From an uncultured Actinomycetes bacterium (GTDB lineage Bacteria; Actinomycetota; Acidimicrobiia; IMCC26256; PALSA-555), in NCBI GenBank assembly GCA_903899845.1, contig CAIUKV010000147.1:1-54820 (forward strand): DNA of 54,820 nucleotides, written 5' to 3'. A model generated the notes under the pieces. It made no database searches, was not told the origin of the DNA, and saw only the letters and a list, made by a program, of their open reading frames with translations. Each line of letters opens with the position of its first letter. The first letter of the stretch is position 1. Positions 31,175 to 40,241 of this stretch are shown piece by piece. The position numbers were made by a program, and so were the translations under genes.

Positions 31175-31279
31175 GTGGAACCCGAGCCCGAGCCCGAGCC
31201 GCGCCGCCGTCTCGCCGTCGCCGTCGCCGTCGGCCTCGCGCTGCTCGCCGTGCTCGTCGCGCTCCAGCTCGGGTCCTGA
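31175..31279 (+). CDS. Possible 34-residue single-span membrane miniprotein
   Basis: Sole plus-strand candidate gene. The translation has an E-P repeat head (residues 2-9), then RRR, then one hydrophobic span LAVAVAVGLALLAVLVALQL; the positive residues before the helix predict N-in orientation. Almost every codon ends in G or C. It fills the gap between the 5' end of rarA (divergent) and the 3' end of aspS (convergent, 12 bases). A TACGCT -10 fits leaderless expression. Not recognised as a known family; low-complexity composition means chance cannot be excluded. Confidence 0.4.
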   Translation: MEPEPEPEPRRRLAVAVAVGLALLAVLVALQLGS

Positions 31280-31291
31280 CCCCGGCCGGGC

Positions 31292-33037
31292 TCAGCCCCG
31301 GCGCCGGACCTGGATGCCGAGCTCGCGCAGGTGGCGGTCGTCGACGGGGGTGGGTGCGCCGGTGAGCGGATCGGCCCCCGACTGGGTCTTCGGGAAGGCG
31401 ATCACCTCGCGGATGTTCTCCTCCCCGGCGAGGATCCCCACGAGGCGGTCGATCCCGAACGCGAAGCCCGCGTGCGGCGGGGCGCCGTAGCGGAACGCGT
31501 CGAGCAGGAACCCGAACCGGGCCTGGGCCGTCTCGGCGTCGATGCCGATCCGCTCGAAGATCCGGGCCTGGAGGGCGCCGTCGTGGATCCGGACGCTCCC
31601 CGAGCCCAGCTCCCAGCCGTTGCAGACGAGGTCGTAGGCCTGGGACCGCACCGCGAGGAGCTCCTCGCCGTGGGCCCGCTCCAGCAGCGCCCGGTCGTCG
31701 GGGTGCGGTGCGGTGAACGGGTGGTGGGCCGGGATCGGCGCGCCGTCGTCGGCGATCGCCTCGAACAGCGGGAAGTCGACGACCCAGCAGAAGCGCAGCC
31801 CACCTTCGTTGACGGGCGGTCGGGCGAGGTCGTTGCGGACGGTCCCGAGCACGGTGTCGACCATCCGCCGCTCCCCCGCCACGACGAGGAGCAGGTCGCC
31901 CGGTCGTCCTCCGGTGGCGTCGAGCAGGCCGAGCTGCTCGGCCTCGCTCATGAACTTCACGGTGGGCGACTCGAGGACGCCCCCGTCCCGGACCTTGACC
32001 CAGACCAGCCCCGCCGCACCGAGCTGCTTGGCCCGGTCGATGAGGGCGTCGAGGCGGCCCCGCCCGAGGTCGGCCTGGCCCTCCCAGCGCAGCCCCTTCA
32101 CGGCGTCGGCCTGGAAGGCCCGGAAGTCGGTGGTGGCGAACACGTGCCCGAGGTCGACCAGCTCCATGCCGAAGCGCAGGTCGGGCTTGTCGGAGCCGAA
32201 CCGGGCCATGGCCTCCGCGTGGGTGAGCACGGGGATCTCCCCGACCGGCGCGCCGGTGACCCGTTCGACCGCGGCGGACACTGCGTCGGCGATCACGGCC
32301 CGGACGTCGGCGCCGTCGGCGAAGCTCATCTCGGCATCGAGCTGCATGAACTCGAACTGCCGGTCGGCCCGGAGGTCCTCGTCGCGCAGGCACCGGGCGA
32401 TCTGGTAGTAGCGGTCGAGCCCACCCACCATGAGCAGCTGCTTGAACAGCTGGGGGCTCTGGGGCAACGCGTAGAACTCGCCCGGGGTGAGGCGGGACGG
32501 CACGACGAAGTCGCGCGCCCCTTCGGGGGTGGACGCGACCAGCATCGGGGTCTCGACCTCGACGAAGCCGTTGGCCTCCATCGCGGTGCGGATCGCGCTG
32601 TTGACCGTGGCCCGGAGTCGGAGGTTGCGCTGGAGTCGCTCGCCCCGCAGGTCCAGGTACCGGTGGCGCAGTCGCAGCACCTCATCGACGTCGGTCCGGT
32701 CGCCGATCGGGATCGGCGGTGGCTCCGACGGGTTGAGCACCTCGAGCGATCCCGCCGCCACCTCGACCGCACCGGTGCGGAGGTCGGGGTTGACCGTGCC
32801 CGCCGGGCGCTCGCGGACCGTGCCGGTGACCCGGAGGCAGTACTCGGCCCGCACGCCGTGCGCATCGGCGCCGTCGACACCATCGGGGTCGACCACGACC
32901 TGGACCACGCCCGCAGCGTCGCGCAGGTCGAGGAACAGGACGCCGCCGTGGTCCCGGCGGCTGGCCACCCACCCGCAGAGCTCGACGGTCTCGCCGACGT
33001 GGTCGGGCCGGAGGTCCCCGGCCCGGTGCGTGCGCAT
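31292..33037 (-). CDS. aspS: Aspartyl-tRNA synthetase
   Basis: 581 residues, bacterial type. N-terminal OB fold (VELCGWVASRRDHGGVLFLDLRD), motif 2 RYYQIARCLRDEDLRADRQ, a GAD insertion domain, and motif 3 AFGIDRLVG. Whether it is discriminating or also charges tRNA-Asn cannot be decided here. The ATG at 33037 overlaps the hisS stop by one base (TGATG). Confidence 0.97.
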   Translation of the reverse strand: MRTHRAGDLRPDHVGETVELCGWVASRRDHGGVLFLDLRDAAGVVQVVVDPDGVDGADAHGVRAEYCLRVTGTVRERPAGTVNPDLRTGAVEVAAGSLEVLNPSEPPPIPIGDRTDVDEVLRLRHRYLDLRGERLQRNLRLRATVNSAIRTAMEANGFVEVETPMLVASTPEGARDFVVPSRLTPGEFYALPQSPQLFKQLLMVGGLDRYYQIARCLRDEDLRADRQFEFMQLDAEMSFADGADVRAVIADAVSAAVERVTGAPVGEIPVLTHAEAMARFGSDKPDLRFGMELVDLGHVFATTDFRAFQADAVKGLRWEGQADLGRGRLDALIDRAKQLGAAGLVWVKVRDGGVLESPTVKFMSEAEQLGLLDATGGRPGDLLLVVAGERRMVDTVLGTVRNDLARPPVNEGGLRFCWVVDFPLFEAIADDGAPIPAHHPFTAPHPDDRALLERAHGEELLAVRSQAYDLVCNGWELGSGSVRIHDGALQARIFERIGIDAETAQARFGFLLDAFRYGAPPHAGFAFGIDRLVGILAGEENIREVIAFPKTQSGADPLTGAPTPVDDRHLRELGIQVRRRG

Positions 33038-34374
33038 CACGTGATCGCTCCCGGGGGTCGGTCGGTGGTCGGAGGTCCTGGCGTGATCGCGGTGGCCCGG
33101 CGGAGCCAGGCGACGAGCTCGGCGCGGGGCACCTCGGACTGCTCGGCGTCGGGGGCGCGCAGGTCCTTGATCCCGACGACGCCCCGCTCGGCCGCGCGGG
33201 CACCCAGCATGACGGCGTACCGGGCGCCCGAGCGGTCGGCCAGCTTCCACTGGGCCTTCACCGAGCGCCCACCGTAGGCCCGGTCGGCGGCGAGGCCCGC
33301 CTCGCGCAGCTCGCCGACGACGACGGTGGCGACCCCGTCCCCCGCGGCGTCGACGACGAAGGCGTCGAGGGCCGGCAGTGCGGCCGCCGACCCCGCGTCG
33401 GCCCCCTCGGCCGCCAGGGCGATGAGCACGCGCTCGATCCCGATGCCGAAGCCGATGCTCGGCGTCGGGGGGCCGCCCATGTCCTCGGCCAGCCGGTCGT
33501 AGCGGCCCCCGCCACCGATCGCGTTCTGGGCCGCGTCGAGGGCATCGCTCACGAACTCGAACGTGGTCGAGGTGTAGTAGTCGAAGCCCCGCACGAGGCG
33601 GGGCGCGCACTCGAACCCGATCCCGAGCGCAGTGAGGCCGGCCTGCACGGCGGCGAAGTGGTCCCGGGCCGCCGGACCGAGGTGCTGGTCGAGCCGGGGG
33701 GCGCCGTCGAGCACCGCCTGCCACGCCGGCGTCTTGGCGTCGAGGACCCGCAGGGGGTTCTGCTCGACCCGCTCCCGGAACTCGTCGCCGAGCGCCGGGG
33801 CGTGGTCGAGGAGGTACGCGCGCAGCGCCGCGAGGTAGGCCGGGCGCGACTCGGCGTCACCCATCGAGTTCACGAGCAGGCGCACGCGCCCGAGCCCGAG
33901 GTCGCGGTAGAAGCCGTGCGCGAGCGCGATCACCTCGACGTCGGCCTCGGGGTCGTCGACCCCGAGCACCTCGGCCCCGAGCTGCCAGTGCTGCCGGTAC
34001 CGGCCCTTCTGGGGCCGCTCGTAGCGGAAGTGGGGCGCGAGGTACCAGACCTTCCACGGCACCGCCGGGCGGTGCTGCACGAACGCCCGCACCACCGGAG
34101 CGGTGCCCTCGGGCCGCAGGGCGAGCGCCCGGCCCCCCTTGTCGGTGAACTCGTACATCTCCTTGCGGACGACGTCGGTCGAGGCGCCGACCCGCTGGAA
34201 GACCTCCCGGTGCTCGAACACCGGGGTGACGACCAGGCCGTACCCGAAGCGTCGGGCCCGGTCGGCGAACCGGGCGACGGCGGCCTGCCAGGCGGCCGAC
34301 TCGGGCGGGAGCACGTCGTGGGTCCCGACCGGCGCTCGGTACACCTCGGGGTTGGCGTCGGCCGTGGCGCTCAC
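33037..34374 (-). CDS. hisS: Histidyl-tRNA synthetase
   Basis: 445 residues. GTHDVLPPE, motif 2 APHFRYERPQKGRYRQ, histidine-binding LVRGFDYYTSTTFEF, and motif 3 GIGIERVL, then an anticodon-binding domain. After motif 2 the sequence is QHWQLGAEVLG where QFHQ is more usual. GTG start at 34374; no Shine-Dalgarno, but a TAGCCT -10 lies six bases upstream, indicating a leaderless message. Confidence 0.97.
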   Translation of the reverse strand: MSATADANPEVYRAPVGTHDVLPPESAAWQAAVARFADRARRFGYGLVVTPVFEHREVFQRVGASTDVVRKEMYEFTDKGGRALALRPEGTAPVVRAFVQHRPAVPWKVWYLAPHFRYERPQKGRYRQHWQLGAEVLGVDDPEADVEVIALAHGFYRDLGLGRVRLLVNSMGDAESRPAYLAALRAYLLDHAPALGDEFRERVEQNPLRVLDAKTPAWQAVLDGAPRLDQHLGPAARDHFAAVQAGLTALGIGFECAPRLVRGFDYYTSTTFEFVSDALDAAQNAIGGGGRYDRLAEDMGGPPTPSIGFGIGIERVLIALAAEGADAGSAAALPALDAFVVDAAGDGVATVVVGELREAGLAADRAYGGRSVKAQWKLADRSGARYAVMLGARAAERGVVGIKDLRAPDAEQSEVPRAELVAWLRRATAITPGPPTTDRPPGAIT

Positions 34375-34380
34375 GCGGGC

Positions 34381-34386
34381 AGGCTA
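34381..34386 (-). promoter_or_regulatory. -10 box of hisS-aspS
   Basis: Minus-strand TAGCCT, six bases before the hisS GTG, in the 31-base gap after the solute-binding protein gene. Spacing predicts transcription starting on the GTG. Confidence 0.55.
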
Positions 34387-34405
34387 GACGCCGCCGCCCG
34401 CCGGA

Positions 34406-35215
34406 CTACGGGAGGAACCGGGGCACCGGACCGGGATCGCCACCGAACGCCGCCGCCTCGAGCCGGGCCACCGTGCCGTCGGCCACCAGCGCCGCCAGCG
34501 CCGCGGCGACGGCGGCGTTGCCCGGTGCGCCCCGGCGGAGCACGGCGCCGTAGCGCTCACCGGTCGGCACCCCGCCCGCGACCGTCAGCCCACCACCCGA
34601 CTCGGCCGCCACCGCCCGGGCGATGGGCACGTCGATGAGCACGGCGTCCACGGCCCCGCGCCGCAGCGCCGCGAAGGCCTTGGCCGCACTCGGGTAGGTG
34701 CGGATCCGGTCGGGGCCGACCACCGTCCGGACCGTGGTCGCCCCCGTGGTGGCGCGCGCCACGCCCCAGCGCGCGCCGGGGGCCCGTGGATCGGGACCGT
34801 CCCGCCGCACGAGCACCCCCTGGTCCACGGTGAGGTACGGCACGCCGAAGTCGACGACCCGGGCCCGGGCGGGGGTGATCGTGACCTGGGCCAGCGCGAG
34901 GTCGGCGGCGAAGCGGCCCCGGACGATCCGGTCGAAGGGCACCGGCACCACGACGACCCCGGGGCGCCCGAGCCGGGCGGCCAGGGCCTGGGCCAGGTCG
35001 GCCTCGAACCCCCCGTCGGCTGCGCCCTTCCCGTTCCAGAACCCGGGCGCCGGGAGCTCGGTCGCCACCCGCAGCGGCCCGTCGGGGTCGGTGGTCGCAC
35101 CGGCCGGCACGGCGCCGGGGACGGCCGCCGGGAGGGCGAGGGCGACCGTGACCGCCGAGGCGACCACGGCGGCGGCCACGGCGGCGCGCACCGGGCCGGG
35201 CCACCGGAGTCTCAC
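34406..35215 (-). CDS. Secreted amino-acid-type solute-binding protein (SBP_bac_3)
   Basis: 269 residues. Signal peptide (about 1-40) with an Ala-rich h-region and no lipobox Cys, so probably released or held otherwise, not a lipoprotein. Family pattern: LRVATELPAPGFWNGKGAADGGFEADLAQALAARLG, ADLALAQVTITPARARVVDFGVPYL, a hinge GVARATTGATT and DAVLIDVPIARAV. No permease or ATPase gene is adjacent. The GTG overlaps the relA stop as GTGA, tying its translation to relA. Ligand unknown. Confidence 0.85.
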   Translation of the reverse strand: MRLRWPGPVRAAVAAAVVASAVTVALALPAAVPGAVPAGATTDPDGPLRVATELPAPGFWNGKGAADGGFEADLAQALAARLGRPGVVVVPVPFDRIVRGRFAADLALAQVTITPARARVVDFGVPYLTVDQGVLVRRDGPDPRAPGARWGVARATTGATTVRTVVGPDRIRTYPSAAKAFAALRRGAVDAVLIDVPIARAVAAESGGGLTVAGGVPTGERYGAVLRRGAPGNAAVAAALAALVADGTVARLEAAAFGGDPGPVPRFLP

Positions 35216-37452
35216 GAGCGCGCGCCGGGGAGGAGCCGCGCGGCGTCGTACACCGAGTCGACCCGCTTGATCGCCTTGAGGACGGAGTCGAGGTGGTCGG
35301 CGTCGGCCATCTCGAAGTCGAACCGGAAGCGGGCGACCCGATCGGCCGACGTCTGCGAGGAGGAGGCCCGGATGCTGACGTGGTGGTCGGACAGCACCTG
35401 GGCGATGTCGCGCAGGAGCGCGGTGCGGTCGAGCGCCTCGATCTCGACCGAGACCACGAAGGTGGCCGGCTGGTCGTGATCCCACTCGACCTCGATGAAG
35501 CGCTGGGGCTGGTCGGTCAGCGATGCCGCGTTGGCGCAGTCGGTCCGGTGGACCGCGACCCCTCGGCCCCGGGTCACGAAGCCGAGGATGTCGTCACCCG
35601 GGACCGGCGTGCAGCACCGGGCCAGGCGCACCATGACGTCGTCGAGTCCCTCGACGTGCACACCGACCGTCCGGCGGTGGTCGGGGCGGGCGGCCCGGGG
35701 CGGGCGCTGCGTGGTGATCGGCAGCTGCTCCTCACCGCCGAGGAGCTCGCGCTGGACCCGCTGCGCCACGGCCCGGGCGGCCACGTGCCCCTCGCCGATG
35801 GCGGCGCACAGCGTGTCGACGTCGGCGTAGTGGATCGACTCGGCCACCGCGGCGAGGGTCGGCGACGCGGTGATCTCCTGCACGGGGAGCCCCTCGTGGC
35901 GCAGCGCCTTGGCCAACTCGTCGCGCCCGGTCTCGATCGCGTCGACCCGGCGCTCGCGCGAGAACCACTGTCGGACCTTCGCGGTGGCCTTCGGGGTCCG
36001 CACGAACTGCAGCCAGTCGCGGCTCGGGCCCGCCCCCTCGACCTTGCTGGTGAAGATCTCGACCGTGTCGCCGCTGCCGAGGGTCGAGTCGAGCGCGACG
36101 AGGCGACCGTTGACCCGGGCGCCGATGCAGCGGTGCCCGACCTCGGTGTGGATCGCGTAGGCGAAGTCCACCGGCGTCGATCCCGCGACCAGCGTGATCA
36201 CCTTCCCCTTCGGCGTGAAGACGAAGACCTCGCCCTGCTCGAGGTCGATCCGCAGGGACTCCATGAACTCCGACGGGTCCTCGGTGTCCTGCTGCCAGTC
36301 GGCCATGCGCTGGAGCCACGCGAGGTCCGCGGCGCCCGAGCGGTCCTTGTAGCCCCAGTGCGCGGCGATGCCGAACTCGGCCCGCCGGTGCATCTCCTGG
36401 GTCCGGATCTGCACCTCGACCGGGCGGCCCCGCGGACCGACGACCGTCGTGTGGAGCGACTGGTAGAGGTTGAACTTGGGCATCGCGATGTAGTCCTTGA
36501 ACCGACCGAGCACCGGCGCCCACAGGGCGTGGATCGACCCGAGCGCCCCGTAGCAGTCCTTGACCGACTCGACCACGACCCGCACCGCGACGAGGTCCTG
36601 CACCTCGTCGAACTCCTTGCCCCGCACCACCATCTTCTCGTAGATCGACCAGTAGTGCTTCGGACGGCCCTGCACCTGGGCCGCGATGTCGAGGTCGGCG
36701 AGCGTGTCGCGGAGCTGCGCGATCACCTGCTGCAGGCGCTCCTCCCGTTCGGGGGACCGGGTCCAGACCATCTGCTCGATCTCGGCGTAGCGCTTGGGGT
36801 ACAGCACGGCGAAGGCGAGGTCCTCGAGCTGCCACTTCACCTCCGCGATCCCGAGCCGGTGCGCGAGCGGTGCGTAGACGTCGAGGCTCTCCTGCGCGAT
36901 GCGCCGCTGCTTGGCCTCCGGCAGCGACGCGATGGTCTGCATGTTGTGGAGCCGGTCGGCCAGCTTGATCAGCAGGACCCGGATGTCCTGGGCCATCGCC
37001 ACGAGCATCTTGCGGAGGGTGGCGGCCTGCTGGGCCTCCTTCGAGTCGAACTGCAGCCGGTCGAGCTTGGTGACCCCGTCGACGATCTGGGCGACCTCCG
37101 GACCGAACGCCTCGGCCACCTCGTCGAGGGTGACCCGGGTGTCCTCGACCGAGTCGTGCAGCAGCGCGCCGGCCAGGGTCACGTCGTCCATCCCGAGCCG
37201 GGCCAGGATCATCGCCACGCCGATCGGGTGCACGATGTACGGCTCGCCCGAGCGCCGGACCTGGTCGGCGTGGGCCTCCCGGGCCAGCGCGTAGGCCTGC
37301 TCGATGCGACTGGTGTCGGCCCGACGGTGCCGCGTGCGGAACTCGGCCAGGACGCCCTGGAGGCCGGAGTCGACCGCCGGTCGCCGCCAGGGGCGGCCCC
37401 GACCGGGTCGTCGGTCACCCCGGCCGTCGTGACGCAGGTCCGTGGCCGTCAT
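35212..37452 (-). CDS. relA: Bifunctional (p)ppGpp synthetase/hydrolase, Rel family
   Basis: 746 residues. Hydrolase HD domain with LLHDSVEDT (His99-Asp100, Glu103-Asp104) intact; synthetase domain with RFKDYIAMPKFNLYQSLHTT; TGS domain VFTPKGKVITLVAGSTPVDFAYAIHT; a Cys-rich RIS module ARCCTPVPGDDILGFVTRGRG; C-terminal ACT domain. Both active sites look functional, so this is the long bifunctional Rel of actinobacteria. ATG at 37452, with TAGCCT ten bases upstream. Confidence 0.96.
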   Translation of the reverse strand: MTATDLRHDGRGDRRPGRGRPWRRPAVDSGLQGVLAEFRTRHRRADTSRIEQAYALAREAHADQVRRSGEPYIVHPIGVAMILARLGMDDVTLAGALLHDSVEDTRVTLDEVAEAFGPEVAQIVDGVTKLDRLQFDSKEAQQAATLRKMLVAMAQDIRVLLIKLADRLHNMQTIASLPEAKQRRIAQESLDVYAPLAHRLGIAEVKWQLEDLAFAVLYPKRYAEIEQMVWTRSPEREERLQQVIAQLRDTLADLDIAAQVQGRPKHYWSIYEKMVVRGKEFDEVQDLVAVRVVVESVKDCYGALGSIHALWAPVLGRFKDYIAMPKFNLYQSLHTTVVGPRGRPVEVQIRTQEMHRRAEFGIAAHWGYKDRSGAADLAWLQRMADWQQDTEDPSEFMESLRIDLEQGEVFVFTPKGKVITLVAGSTPVDFAYAIHTEVGHRCIGARVNGRLVALDSTLGSGDTVEIFTSKVEGAGPSRDWLQFVRTPKATAKVRQWFSRERRVDAIETGRDELAKALRHEGLPVQEITASPTLAAVAESIHYADVDTLCAAIGEGHVAARAVAQRVQRELLGGEEQLPITTQRPPRAARPDHRRTVGVHVEGLDDVMVRLARCCTPVPGDDILGFVTRGRGVAVHRTDCANAASLTDQPQRFIEVEWDHDQPATFVVSVEIEALDRTALLRDIAQVLSDHHVSIRASSSQTSADRVARFRFDFEMADADHLDSVLKAIKRVDSVYDAARLLPGARS

Positions 37453-37462
37453 GGTCGGGCCC

Positions 37463-37468
37463 AGGCTA
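37463..37468 (-). promoter_or_regulatory. -10 box of relA
   Basis: Minus-strand TAGCCT ten bases before the relA ATG. Expected initiation is about three bases before the ATG, giving a very short leader with no room for a Shine-Dalgarno. It lies in the 84-base gap after secF. Confidence 0.5.
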
Positions 37469-37536
37469 CCGGCGCCCGGGCCGGGCCGGGGGGTCGGTCC
37501 GGCCCCACCGGGACCGGCGACCGTCGGCGGGTCGGG

Positions 37537-38664
37537 CTAGTGCCGACGCCGACGGCGGGGCCGGGGCTGGATGACCGGCGCCGAGCCGGCGGTCGGCTCG
37601 ACCGTCGCCGCCACGCGGTCGCGGCCCGACGCGGCGTCGCCCCCGCCGCGCGCGAGTTGACCGGCGAGCCGCTCGCGGATGGCGCGGTAGTGGGGCTCAC
37701 GCTCCTTCAGCCAGGCCACGATCGGCGTGGCCACGAAGATCGACGAGTAGGCGCCGGTGATCAGACCCGCGAACAGCGCGAATGCGAAGTCCTGCAGCCC
37801 GACGGCGCCGAGCCCGAAGCGCCCCACGACGAGTAGGGAAACGACCGGCAGCACGGCGACGAACGAGGTGCTGAGCGACCGCATCAGCACCTGGTTCAGG
37901 GACCGGTTGACCATCTGGGAGTACGTCTCGCCCCGAGCCCCGACCAGCGCGGCCTCGTTCTCCTTGACCTTGTCGAACACGACCACGGTGTCGTAGAGCG
38001 AGAAGCCCAGGATGGTGAGGAAGGCGACGAGGGTGGCCGGCGTGACCTCGAGGCCGGTGATGGCGTAGACCCCGGCCGTGATCACGATGTCGTGGAGCAC
38101 CGCGATGATCGCGGCGACGGCCATGCGCCACTCGAACCGCAGGCTGATGTAGGCCGCGATGGCGAGGAAGAAGACGATCAGGGCCTGGAGCGCCTTCTCC
38201 GACACCCGGGCACCCCAGGTCGGGCCGACGTTGGTGACGCTGACGTCGGCGGCGGGCACCCCGGCGTACGCCGCGAGCGCCTCGGTGATCGCGGCGCGCT
38301 CCTGGGCCGGGATCTCCTCGGTCTGCACCCGGACCCCGGCCCGACCGAGCACGAGGACCTTCGCGCCCCCCTGCCCCACCGGGGCGAGGGCGTCACGCAC
38401 CTCACCCGACGTGGCGGTGCCGCCGGCCCGGGTGAACGACCACTGCGTGCCCCCCTCGAACTCGATGCCGAGGTTGAGCCCGCCGAGGACGAGGAACAGC
38501 AGCGAGACGACGATCGCGGTGCCCGAGAGCACGGCCCAGCGCCACGACCGGTCCATGAACTGGTAGTTCGTCGTCTCGTGGTAGAGGTCGGAGAACCGGT
38601 GCCGCCGCCCGCCGGGGCCGGGCTGGGCCGGATCGACCGCCACGGTGCGCTCGAGCTCGCTCAC
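37537..38664 (-). CDS. secF: Protein translocase subunit SecF
   Basis: Works with SecD to use the proton gradient in late translocation. 375 residues. First transmembrane helix about 43-63, LNLGIEFEGGTQW periplasmic start, then five C-terminal helices including ISLRFEWRMAVAAIIAVLHD and LGFSLYDTVVVFDKVKEN. C-terminus ends in a basic tail (PRPRRRRRH). GTG start 13 bases after the secD stop. Confidence 0.96.
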   Translation of the reverse strand: MSELERTVAVDPAQPGPGGRRHRFSDLYHETTNYQFMDRSWRWAVLSGTAIVVSLLFLVLGGLNLGIEFEGGTQWSFTRAGGTATSGEVRDALAPVGQGGAKVLVLGRAGVRVQTEEIPAQERAAITEALAAYAGVPAADVSVTNVGPTWGARVSEKALQALIVFFLAIAAYISLRFEWRMAVAAIIAVLHDIVITAGVYAITGLEVTPATLVAFLTILGFSLYDTVVVFDKVKENEAALVGARGETYSQMVNRSLNQVLMRSLSTSFVAVLPVVSLLVVGRFGLGAVGLQDFAFALFAGLITGAYSSIFVATPIVAWLKEREPHYRAIRERLAGQLARGGGDAASGRDRVAATVEPTAGSAPVIQPRPRRRRRH

Positions 38665-38677
38665 GCCGTCCCCCCGC

Positions 38678-40234
38678 TCACGCCACGGCCTCCGGCGCGT
38701 CGAGCCCGGCAGCGATGCCGAACGGGCGGGTGCGCACGAGGCGCGAGTTGCGGGACATGAGCGACACCACCGGGTGCATGAAGAAGTAGGCCACCACCAC
38801 GTCGAGGAGGGTCGACAGGCCGAGGAAGAAGGCGAAGCCCCGGACCGACCCGACGGCCAGGAGGAACAGGATGGCGGCCCCGAGGAACGACACGAAGTTG
38901 GCGGCGAGGATGGTGCGCAGCGAGCGGGCGAAGCCCCGGTCGGCCGAGGTGCGCACGGTGCGGCCGGAGCGCACCTCGTCCTTGAGGCGCTCGAAGTACA
39001 CGACGTAGCTGTCGACGGTCACGCCGATCGAGACCACCAGGCCGGTGACCCCGGCCAGGGTCAGGACCGGGCGACCGCTCCCGCCGAGGAACCCGAGCAG
39101 CAGCTCCCCGACCACCGACGTGATGACCACGAGGAGCAGTGCGGCGCTGAGCATGATCCCGCAGATCACGACCAGGCCCAGGATCCGGTAGTACACCACC
39201 ATGTACAGCGACACCAGGAGGAGGCCGATGATCCCGGCGATGATGCCGGCCCGGAGCTGATCCTTGCCCAGGGTGGGCGAGACGTCCTGGACCGTGAGCT
39301 CCTCGAGCTGGACGGGCAGGGCGCCGTAGTTGATGAGCTGGGCGAGGTCCTCGGCCTCCTGCGCGGTGAAGTTCCCGGTGATCGACACGTCCCCGTCGAA
39401 GTTCGGGCTCTGGAACGCAGGGTTCGACTGCACGACGCCGTCGAGCACGATCGCGACCTGGTCCGTCGGGGGCGCCTGACCGAAGGACTGCGCCGCCAGC
39501 GCGTTGAACCTCGCCAGGCCCTCGTCGCTGAGGGTCATGAGGACGAGGTACTCGTTCTGGAACCGGGCCCGGGCCTTGTCGACGAGGTCACCGGTCAACG
39601 CGGTCGGCCCGAGGAGGAGGCGACCCGGGGTGGTCCCGTCCTCGGCCCGCAGCGGCAGCACCACGCAGGCGTCGCGGGTGTCGTCGGCCCGGTTGGTGGT
39701 CGGCACCTTGGCGAGCGCCTGGATCGTGGCGGCGTCGCACGCGGCGATCGCGGCCCGGGCCGCGGCCTCGTCGGGCGGGGTGGTGGTCGTGGTCGTGGGG
39801 GTCTCCTCGACCGGCGCCGTCGCGCCGGGCGTGGTGGCCGGGGGCGCGGTGGTCGCGGTCGGGCGCGGGCTCTCACCCGCGGGGCCGAGGGTGGCCAGGA
39901 CCGGCCGGAAGCGCAGCTCGGCGGTGCGCCCGACCAGGCGTCGGGCCTTGTTCCGGTTCTCGACCCCGGGCAGGTCGACGACGATGTTGCCGCCCTGACG
40001 GCTGATCTCGGGCTCGGCGACCCCGAGGCCGTCGACCCGGCTGCGGATGATGTCGACCGCCACGTCGATCGAGCCGGGCTTCACCTCGCCCACCGGCTGC
40101 AGCACCACCGAGATGCCGCCCTGGAGGTCGAGGCCCAGGAGCGGGGCGTTGCCCTGGACCACCGTGATCCCGACCAGGACCGCGACCACGGCCAGGAAGC
40201 CGAGCAGCTTCGCCCGGAGGCGCCCCGCGCTCAC
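38678..40234 (-). CDS. secD: Protein translocase subunit SecD
   Basis: 518 residues. One N-terminal helix, the LLGLDLQGGISVVLQ motif, the P1 region interrupted by a Thr/Pro-rich linker (about residues 137-170) typical of actinobacteria, then five helices with GVTVDSYVVYFERLKDE. The GTG at 40234 (VSAGRLRAKLL) is favoured over an upstream in-frame start that would overlap yajC. Co-transcribed with yajC and secF. Confidence 0.95.
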   Translation of the reverse strand: MSAGRLRAKLLGFLAVVAVLVGITVVQGNAPLLGLDLQGGISVVLQPVGEVKPGSIDVAVDIIRSRVDGLGVAEPEISRQGGNIVVDLPGVENRNKARRLVGRTAELRFRPVLATLGPAGESPRPTATTAPPATTPGATAPVEETPTTTTTTPPDEAAARAAIAACDAATIQALAKVPTTNRADDTRDACVVLPLRAEDGTTPGRLLLGPTALTGDLVDKARARFQNEYLVLMTLSDEGLARFNALAAQSFGQAPPTDQVAIVLDGVVQSNPAFQSPNFDGDVSITGNFTAQEAEDLAQLINYGALPVQLEELTVQDVSPTLGKDQLRAGIIAGIIGLLLVSLYMVVYYRILGLVVICGIMLSAALLLVVITSVVGELLLGFLGGSGRPVLTLAGVTGLVVSIGVTVDSYVVYFERLKDEVRSGRTVRTSADRGFARSLRTILAANFVSFLGAAILFLLAVGSVRGFAFFLGLSTLLDVVVAYFFMHPVVSLMSRNSRLVRTRPFGIAAGLDAPEAVA

Positions 40235-40241
40235 GGACGCC

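Noticed and set aside
30918-32393. 491-codon minus-strand frame spanning aspS, the gap and rarA
   Set aside because: Overlaps two real genes out of frame and lacks any recognisable domain.
33036-33045. Palindrome ATCACGTGAT at the hisS-aspS junction
   Set aside because: It falls within the hisS stop/aspS start codons, is single, and the two genes are one coupled unit, so an operator is unlikely.
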